64,000 bases of DNA. Origin: Microbacterium sp. SSM24 (lineage in GTDB: Bacteria > Actinomycetota > Actinomycetes > Actinomycetales > Microbacteriaceae). Positions 59,304-64,000 of this stretch are shown here, piece after piece. The notes below the pieces were generated by a model. That model ran no database searches. It saw only the letters and a program-made list of their open reading frames with translations, and was not told the DNA's origin. How positions within the stretch are numbered: the stretch's first letter is position 1; every line of letters starts with the position of its first letter. Position numbers and translations under genes: made by a program. The stretch spans positions 310,001 through 374,000 of the forward strand of contig NZ_JAPDNQ010000002.1 of the NCBI RefSeq assembly GCF_025989145.1. The letters are read 5' to 3'.

Positions 59304-60035
59304 TTAGCGGATCGGCCAGCTGCCGTCGAGCCGATCCTCGGGGTCGAGACGTCCGATCTGGATGAAGTAGTCGGTGAGACTCGCCGCCTGGGCTCGCGCC
59401 CACGCGATCTGCCTCGTGTGCAGCTCGTGCGCGGTGTCGGGGAGCCAGGGCGCGTAGCGCTCGGCGAGTGCCTGCGCGACGCGCCCCGCTGCGACCGCGT
59501 CGGCGGCGGCCTCGTGCGCACCGTCGAGACGCACCGCGTAGTGGGCTGCGACGACAGACAGGGTGCGCTTGCCGCGCCGCCAGCGGTCATACGCCTTGTC
59601 GACGACGAGAGGATCGATGACCGGTGAGGGATCGAGGATGGGCTCGATGCCGTGCCGCTGAGCCTCGTACTTGAGCAGCGAGAAGTCGTAGGGCGCGTTG
59701 TACGCCACGATCGGGATGCCGGCATCGAGCAGGCCGCGCAGCGCGGCCACCACCTCGCCGATGACCTGCGGTGCCGGACGGCCGTGTGCGCGGGCGTGCG
59801 CCGTCGAGATGCCGTGGATCGCGGCCGCGCCCTCGGGGATCGCCACGCCCGGATCGGCGAGCCAGTCACGTGCGTTGAGAACGGCGCCGGAGGCATCGAG
59901 CAGCCCGACGTGGGCGGTCACGATCCGGTCGGCCGTGACATCGACGCCGGTCGTCTCGAGGTCGAAGACGCCGACGACCCGCACCCACTCGGGGACGTCG
60001 AAGAGCGCGAGGGGTTCGGCCCGCCAGTGCTCCAT
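59304..60035 (-). CDS. DEDDh 3'-5' exonuclease
   Basis: The 243-residue protein is a DnaQ/PolC-like exonuclease. Exo I is FDLETTGVD with the DxE metal ligands, Exo II is AYNAPYDFSLL with the Asp, and Exo III is the His..Asp in GAHEAAADAVA. It could act in proofreading, repair or RNA trimming; substrate is unknown. ATG 60035 is 8 bases after TACCGT on the minus strand. The next gene is divergent with a 71-base gap. Confidence 0.92.
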   Translation of the reverse strand: MEHWRAEPLALFDVPEWVRVVGVFDLETTGVDVTADRIVTAHVGLLDASGAVLNARDWLADPGVAIPEGAAAIHGISTAHARAHGRPAPQVIGEVVAALRGLLDAGIPIVAYNAPYDFSLLKYEAQRHGIEPILDPSPVIDPLVVDKAYDRWRRGKRTLSVVAAHYAVRLDGAHEAAADAVAAGRVAQALAERYAPWLPDTAHELHTRQIAWARAQAASLTDYFIQIGRLDPEDRLDGSWPIR

Positions 60036-60106
60036 GCCGACCACGGTATGCGCGACGGCCGACACGGCCGGCCAGGCGCACCGACGGCGCCTCGTAGAAT
60101 CGGGGG

Positions 60107-61006
60107 GTGGCCGCCCCGAACCCGTACGCACCTCTCCTCGACGCGATCCCCGTCGAGCGTCACGAGGTCGCCGTCGGCGGGGGCGTCACCGCGTACTGGG
60201 TGTACGGACGGCCGGATGCCGCCACCACCGTGATCGCCGTCCACGGCTTTCGCGGTGAGCATCACGGCCTCGAGCCCGTGGTCGCTCACCTTCCGGACGT
60301 GCGGATCATCTCACCGGATCTCCCCGGGTTCGGCGAGACCGCGCCGCTGCCCGGCATCCGTCACGACCTCGATGCGTACGCCGGCTGGCTCGCGGAGTTC
60401 GCGGCCGCCGTCGCCCCGGGGGCGGTGATCCTCGGCCACTCGTTCGGATCGATCGTCGTCTCGGCCGCTGTCGCCCGTGGCCTCGACACACCGCGCGTGG
60501 TGCTGGTGAACCCGATCGGCGCTCCGGCGCTCGAGGGACCGCGCGGGCTGCTCACGCGGCTGGCGGTGTTCTACTACTGGGCGGGAGCCCGGCTTCCCGA
60601 TCGTCTCGGCGAGGCGCTGCTGCGCAACGGCATGATCGTGCGCGTCATGAGCGTGTCGATGGCCAAGACCAAGGATCCCGACCTGCGCTCGTTCATCCAC
60701 GATCAGCACGACACATACTTCTCGCGGTTCGCCGATCGCGATGTGCTGCACGACGCGTTCCTCGCGTCGGTGTCGCACGACGTGCGCGAGTTCGCGCCGC
60801 GCATCCCGCAGCCCACGCTCCTCGTCGCCGCGGTGCGGGACGACATCACGCCGATCGAGGCGGAGCGCACCCTCGCGACGCTGTTCCCGTCGGCAGACCT
60901 CGTCGAGATCCCCGACGTCGGCCATCTGATCCACTACGAGACGCCCGCCGTCGCGGCGGACGCGATCAGGCGCTTTCTCGAGCCTTCCGGGCCCGATACG
61001 CGATGA
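60107..61006 (+). CDS. Alpha/beta hydrolase
   Basis: The 299-residue protein has VIAVHGFRGEHHGLEPVV with the oxyanion-hole region, SPDLPGFGETAPL, the nucleophile motif GHSFGS, and IPDVGHLIHYETP with the catalytic His. The cap region is aromatic (FYYWAGARLPDRLG). No substrate is evident. GTG 60107 is 7 bases after TAGAAT (60095-60100), one of the clearest leaderless starts here. Its last 41 bases overlap the convergent CGNR gene. Confidence 0.87.
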   Translation: MAAPNPYAPLLDAIPVERHEVAVGGGVTAYWVYGRPDAATTVIAVHGFRGEHHGLEPVVAHLPDVRIISPDLPGFGETAPLPGIRHDLDAYAGWLAEFAAAVAPGAVILGHSFGSIVVSAAVARGLDTPRVVLVNPIGAPALEGPRGLLTRLAVFYYWAGARLPDRLGEALLRNGMIVRVMSVSMAKTKDPDLRSFIHDQHDTYFSRFADRDVLHDAFLASVSHDVREFAPRIPQPTLLVAAVRDDITPIEAERTLATLFPSADLVEIPDVGHLIHYETPAVAADAIRRFLEPSGPDTR

Positions 61007-61520
61007 CATTCATGCGATTGCCGCAGTTGCCGGTGTCGCAGTAGCGCTTGGACCCGTTCTTCGAGTAGTCGATGTAGACGGAGTCGCAGTCGTCCGCGGA
61101 GCACGTCCGCACCCGGTCGTACTCGTCGGAGCGGATGACGTCGATGAACGCCATCGCCGCCTCGACCATCATGCGGGTGGCGAGGGGCGAGTCGTCCGAG
61201 GTCGCGTGGATGTGCCAGTCATACTCGTCGTGGATGACGAGACGGGGGAGTGCCTCGCCGTCGGCGAGCATCTCGTTCACCAGCGGCACGGCCCCCTCGC
61301 GGTCGACCTGCCACAGTTCGCGCAGTCGCGACCGCACCTCCCGCACCGTGGCGACCTCCTCGTCGTCGGTGCGGACGACGCCGGTGTACGGGTTCGTCAC
61401 GAGGAACCGCGTCAGGTCGTCGGGGGTCTGCAGCGTGTCGTCGCCGTCGTAGCCGGGCAGCGTGTTCACCAGGTCCACGACCATCATGAGCGTGCGCTTC
61501 GTGTCATGGATGAAAACCAT
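60966..61520 (-). CDS. CGNR zinc-finger regulatory protein
   Basis: CGNR-family proteins have an N-terminal stress-response-like domain and a C-terminal zinc finger and probably regulate transcription. The 184-residue protein begins MVFIHDTKRTLMMVVDLVNT and carries CSADDCDSVYIDYSKN and YCDTGNCGNRMNVIAYR, the family finger. ATG 61520 has AGGAG 5 bases upstream; earlier in-frame ATGs are less likely. Its end overlaps the convergent hydrolase by 41 bases. It is divergent from a DMT transporter, the likely target. Confidence 0.9.
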   Translation of the reverse strand: MVFIHDTKRTLMMVVDLVNTLPGYDGDDTLQTPDDLTRFLVTNPYTGVVRTDDEEVATVREVRSRLRELWQVDREGAVPLVNEMLADGEALPRLVIHDEYDWHIHATSDDSPLATRMMVEAAMAFIDVIRSDEYDRVRTCSADDCDSVYIDYSKNGSKRYCDTGNCGNRMNVIAYRARKARESA

Positions 61521-61585
61521 GTTGACTCCTGACATCCGATTCGATACCGTCACCAGTGTAAACACGTTTCACCCCTGACAGTCGG
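61521..61585. promoter_or_regulatory. CGNR/DMT divergent control region with repeats
   Basis: CCTGACA occurs twice as a direct repeat (61528-61534 and 61574-61580), one near each start codon. GTGTAAACAC (61556-61565) is an inverted repeat between them. The 65-base gap is short enough that one regulator could control both genes. The regulator is inferred to be the CGNR protein. Confidence 0.45.
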
Positions 61586-62596
61586 ATGCCGCCCATGACC
61601 GTCTCCACCGCGTCGCTGCCCGTGATCACACCGATCGCGGCATCCTCTCGTCTTCGCACGACCGGGCTCGTGATGGCGGTCGCCTCCGCGCTCGCCTTCT
61701 CGTCCAGCGGACCCTTCATCAAGCCGCTGCTCGAGGCCGGATGGTCCCTCGGCGCCGCCTTGCTCGTACGGATGGGGGTGGCAGGTCTCATCCTCTCGCC
61801 GGCCGTGTTCCGCGCGATCCGGCGCCAGCCGGGGTTCCTCCGCCGGCATTGGAGACTGATCGCCGGCTTCGGACTCATGCCGGTGCTCGGGTGCCAGCTG
61901 TTCTTCTTCTCGGCGATGCAGCGCATGCCGGTCGCGGTGGCACTTCTCATCCAGTACCTCGCGCCGGTGATGCTCGTCGCATTCGTGTGGTTGCGCACGC
62001 GCAAGGCGCCGTCGTCTCTCGTGCTCTGGGGCTCCGCAGTGGCGGTGCTCGGACTCGTCCTGGTGGTCGATATCTCGGGCGCCTCGTTCGACCTCATCGG
62101 CACGCTCCTGGCTCTCGCGGCAGCGGTCTGCGTGTGCGCGTACTTCGTCATCTCCGAGCGGGCCGGCGACGATCTGCCCCCGCTCGCACTCGCGGCGAGC
62201 GGTCTGCTCGTCGGCGCCGCGATCATGGGTCTGCTGTGCCTGGTGGGCGTCATGCCGTTCCAGGCGCCGGCGGTATCGGTCGAGCTGGCCGGTGTCGAGG
62301 TGCCGTGGTTCGTTCCGCTGCTGTGGGTCGCTGCGGTCGCCACGACCCTCGGTTACGCCCTCGGCGTCATGGCCGTGCCGCGCATCGGCTCACGCGTCGC
62401 CTCGTTCGTGGGGCTCTCCGAGGTGCTGTTCGCGCTCGGCTTCGCGTGGATCTTCCTCGCCGAGGTGCCCGCGCCGATCCAGTTCGCCGGCGGTGCGCTC
62501 ATTCTCATCGGGGTCGTCCTGGTCAAAGTCGACGACCTGCGATCCGCTCCGCCGACCGCGGTGCCGTCACCCGCGGCGAGCGTTCCGCTCCCGTAG
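61586..62596 (+). CDS. EamA/DMT-family membrane exporter
   Basis: The 336-residue protein has ten membrane segments in two EamA repeats, starting TTGLVMAVASALAFSSSGPF and later GTLLALAAAVCVCAYFVISE. AVPRIGSRVASFVGLSEVLF is the conserved region of the second repeat. EamA proteins are often amino acid or metabolite exporters; substrate unknown. ATG 61586 or 61595 may be the start; neither has a clear ribosome-binding site. Confidence 0.9.
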   Translation: MPPMTVSTASLPVITPIAASSRLRTTGLVMAVASALAFSSSGPFIKPLLEAGWSLGAALLVRMGVAGLILSPAVFRAIRRQPGFLRRHWRLIAGFGLMPVLGCQLFFFSAMQRMPVAVALLIQYLAPVMLVAFVWLRTRKAPSSLVLWGSAVAVLGLVLVVDISGASFDLIGTLLALAAAVCVCAYFVISERAGDDLPPLALAASGLLVGAAIMGLLCLVGVMPFQAPAVSVELAGVEVPWFVPLLWVAAVATTLGYALGVMAVPRIGSRVASFVGLSEVLFALGFAWIFLAEVPAPIQFAGGALILIGVVLVKVDDLRSAPPTAVPSPAASVPLP

Positions 62597-62606
62597 CGGC
62601 ACAGGC

Positions 62607-63080
62607 TCACTGCTCCCGTCGTGCCAGCTCCATCAGGGGCATGACGCGGTGCGGGATGACCTCGCCCATCACGAGCGAGGTCTCGGTGCGCTCGACGCCC
62701 TCGATCGCCAGGATGCGGGCGTCGGTGTCGAAGAGGTGCTGCGTATCGCGGCACGCGACGCGCACCAGGAGATCGACCTGGCCGGACAGGCCGTGCGCCT
62801 GCACGATCTCGGGCACGCGGGCGAGCTCCGCCGAGATGCGGGGAAGGTCCGCCTGCCGCACGATGACGCTGATGAACGCCTCGATCGGGTAGCCCAGCGA
62901 GGACGATGAGATCGCCCGCTCGTACGACAGGAAGACGCCCGAGCGCTCGAGTCGGGCCATGCGCGCCTGCACCGTGTTGCGTGACAGGCCGAGGCGTTCG
63001 GCGAGGGCGACGACGGTCGCGCGGGGGTCGGCCGAGAGGGCGGCCAGGAGCTCGAGGTCGACATGATCGAGGGCACTCAT
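62607..63080 (-). CDS. Lrp/AsnC-family transcriptional regulator
   Basis: The 157-residue protein has an N-terminal helix-turn-helix (ATVVALAERLGLSRNTVQAR) and a RAM ligand-binding domain (FISVIVRQADLPRISAELA and HGLSGQVDLLVRVACRD). ATG 63080 gives MSALDHVDLELLAALS; a longer in-frame start exists. Lrp-type regulators often sit beside branched-chain oxoacid dehydrogenase genes and control them. Here the divergent neighbour is an E1 alpha gene, so a BkdR-like role is likely. Confidence 0.92.
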   Translation of the reverse strand: MSALDHVDLELLAALSADPRATVVALAERLGLSRNTVQARMARLERSGVFLSYERAISSSSLGYPIEAFISVIVRQADLPRISAELARVPEIVQAHGLSGQVDLLVRVACRDTQHLFDTDARILAIEGVERTETSLVMGEVIPHRVMPLMELARREQ

Positions 63081-63126
63081 AGTGCGAAACGTTAGCACGG
63101 TCTGGGGGCCCATCAGTTGTCAACAT

Positions 63127-63153
63127 GCTCAAGCGGAGCGCGGATGCTTGAGC
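63127..63153. promoter_or_regulatory. Inverted repeat overlapping the E1 alpha -35
   Basis: GCTCAAGC (63127-63134) and GCTTGAGC (63146-63153) form a perfect inverted repeat with an 11-base spacer. The right arm holds TTGAGC (63148-63153), which is 17 bases from TAGCCT (63171-63176), a good -35/-10 pair for the E1 alpha gene. The site is placed to block or aid that promoter. Confidence 0.65.
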
Positions 63154-63251
63154 GAGGTGCGATGCGGACGTAGCCTCGAAGGTGCCGGCGACGATGTCGG
63201 CGCCACGACGCCCCTCCTCACGAGGGAGGGTTGCACCGAGGAGTGATGACG

Positions 63252-64000
63252 ATGACGCACACCCTGACCCCGACCGCCGATCTCGCGACCGACACCGATG
63301 ACGTCGCACGGCTGGTCACTCCCGACGGCGAGCGGATCGCCGACCCGGAGCTCGATCGGTGGGTGGCGGACATCGACGGCGCGGCCCTGCGCTCGCTCTA
63401 CCGCGACATGGTCCTGCTCCGTCGCATCGACACCGAGGGCGTCGCGCTCCAGCGCCAAGGTCAGCTCGCGCTGTGGCCGCCCTGCCAGGGCCAGGAGGCG
63501 ACGCAGATCGGCACCGCCCGCGGCCTCCGCGCCGACGACTTCGCCTTCCCGAGCTACCGCGAGACCGGCGTCGCCTTCGTGCGGGGCGCCCAGCCCGCGG
63601 ACTACGTTCTCGCGTGGCGCGGCGAGGAGCACTCGACGTACAACCCGTTCGACATCAACACGGCCACTCAGCAGATCATCATCGGCGCCCAGTCCCTGCA
63701 CGCCGTCGGTTACGCGATGGGCATCCAGCGCGACGGCACCGACCAGGTCGCGGCCGCCTACTTCGGCGACGGCGCCACCAGCCAGGGCGACGTCAACGAG
63801 GCGATGATCTTCGCATCGTCCTTCGGCGCGCCCGTGGTGTTCGTGTGCACGAACAATCAGTGGGCCATCTCCGAGCCCGTCTCGGTGCAGGCCAAGTTCC
63901 CGATCGCGGGCCGCGCGCCGGGGTTCGGCATCCCGAGCATGCGCGTCGACGGCAACGATGTGCTGGCGTGCCTGGCCGCGATGCGGTGGGCCGTCGACAA
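63252..64000 (+). CDS. 2-oxoacid dehydrogenase E1 alpha subunit, 3'-truncated
   Basis: E1 alpha decarboxylates 2-oxo acids with thiamine diphosphate. The 249 or so codons seen run to the window end without a stop. LYRDMVLLRRIDTEGVALQR and GQEATQIGTARGLRADDFAF are typical. The thiamine motif runs from YFGDGATSQGDVNEAM to FVCTNNQWAIS. It fits branched-chain or pyruvate E1 alpha; the divergent Lrp regulator favours branched-chain. ATG 63252 is 8 bases after GAGGAG; ATG 63246 is too close. Confidence 0.94.
   Translation, partial: MTHTLTPTADLATDTDDVARLVTPDGERIADPELDRWVADIDGAALRSLYRDMVLLRRIDTEGVALQRQGQLALWPPCQGQEATQIGTARGLRADDFAFPSYRETGVAFVRGAQPADYVLAWRGEEHSTYNPFDINTATQQIIIGAQSLHAVGYAMGIQRDGTDQVAAAYFGDGATSQGDVNEAMIFASSFGAPVVFVCTNNQWAISEPVSVQAKFPIAGRAPGFGIPSMRVDGNDVLACLAAMRWAVD

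Overview
The window is a high-GC stretch of actinobacterial core chromosome, almost certainly from the Microbacteriaceae and most like Microbacterium. The evidence is the strong G/C third-position bias, RbpA, WhiA, OpcA, the GlgC/GlgA pair and the tkt-tal-pgi-zwf-opcA-pgl order. Many genes also start directly after a TANNNT hexamer and look leaderless. No rRNA, tRNA, phage, insertion sequence, CRISPR array or plasmid feature was seen. Both ends cut genes: rpsA on the left and a 2-oxoacid dehydrogenase E1 alpha gene on the right.

Layout, left to right. 1-1.2 kb: the 3' part of rpsA with its terminator. 1.3-5.6 kb: a zinc-ribbon/GIY-YIG protein, then a signalling locus in which a membrane histidine kinase overlaps a membrane protein with a degenerate GGDEF-like tail and converges on an OmpR-type response regulator. 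5.9-9.4 kb: coaE, a glycine-repeat protein and uvrB. 9.4-10.1 kb: a divergent pair of a small zinc-ribbon protein and an OhrR-type peroxide sensor. 10.3-12.7 kb: a secreted 5'-nucleotidase. 12.7-19.5 kb: uvrA-uvrC-rapZ-whiA. 19.5-21.2 kb: a PhzF-family enzyme and sodA. 21.3-25.0 kb: gap-pgk-tpiA-secG-rbpA. 25.0-33.2 kb, minus strand: tkt-tal-pgi-zwf-opcA-pgl, the pentose-phosphate operon.

33.5-37.6 kb: ctaB and ctaA (heme A synthesis) flank a sodium/proton antiporter and a small membrane protein. 37.8-41.9 kb: the suf Fe-S assembly operon (sufB, sufD, a Rieske ferredoxin, sufC, then a SufT-like gene), preceded by a structured leader with a possible upstream ORF. 42.0-44.5 kb: a MalY/PatB-type PLP enzyme coupled to an MFS exporter. 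44.6-49.4 kb: an iron-siderophore uptake operon (reductase, two permeases, ATPase, lipoprotein) behind a near-consensus DtxR/IdeR operator. 49.6-53.3 kb: an ABC-F ATPase, SURF1 and small membrane proteins. 53.4-55.5 kb: a FabG-like reductase, a hydrolase and serB. 55.5-58.9 kb: divergent glgC and glgA, then an orphan ABC ATPase. 58.9-59.2 kb: rpmE2 (type B L31) with a structured leader. 59.3-64 kb: a DEDDh exonuclease, a hydrolase, a CGNR zinc-finger regulator, a DMT exporter, an Lrp-type regulator and the E1 alpha gene.

The functional themes are nucleotide excision repair (uvrA, uvrB and uvrC all present), central carbon flow (lower glycolysis plus the pentose-phosphate pathway plus glycogen), and metal-centred biology (heme A, Fe-S clusters, siderophore uptake). 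Several cassettes are tightly packed with ATGA/GTGA start-stop overlaps. Most of the region is ordinary housekeeping DNA. The parts most worth a second look are the kinase/degenerate-GGDEF/regulator locus, the suf leader with its overlapping small ORF, the rpmE2 leader, the OhrR/zinc-ribbon pair, and the absence of sufS, sufU and yvcK from their usual positions.
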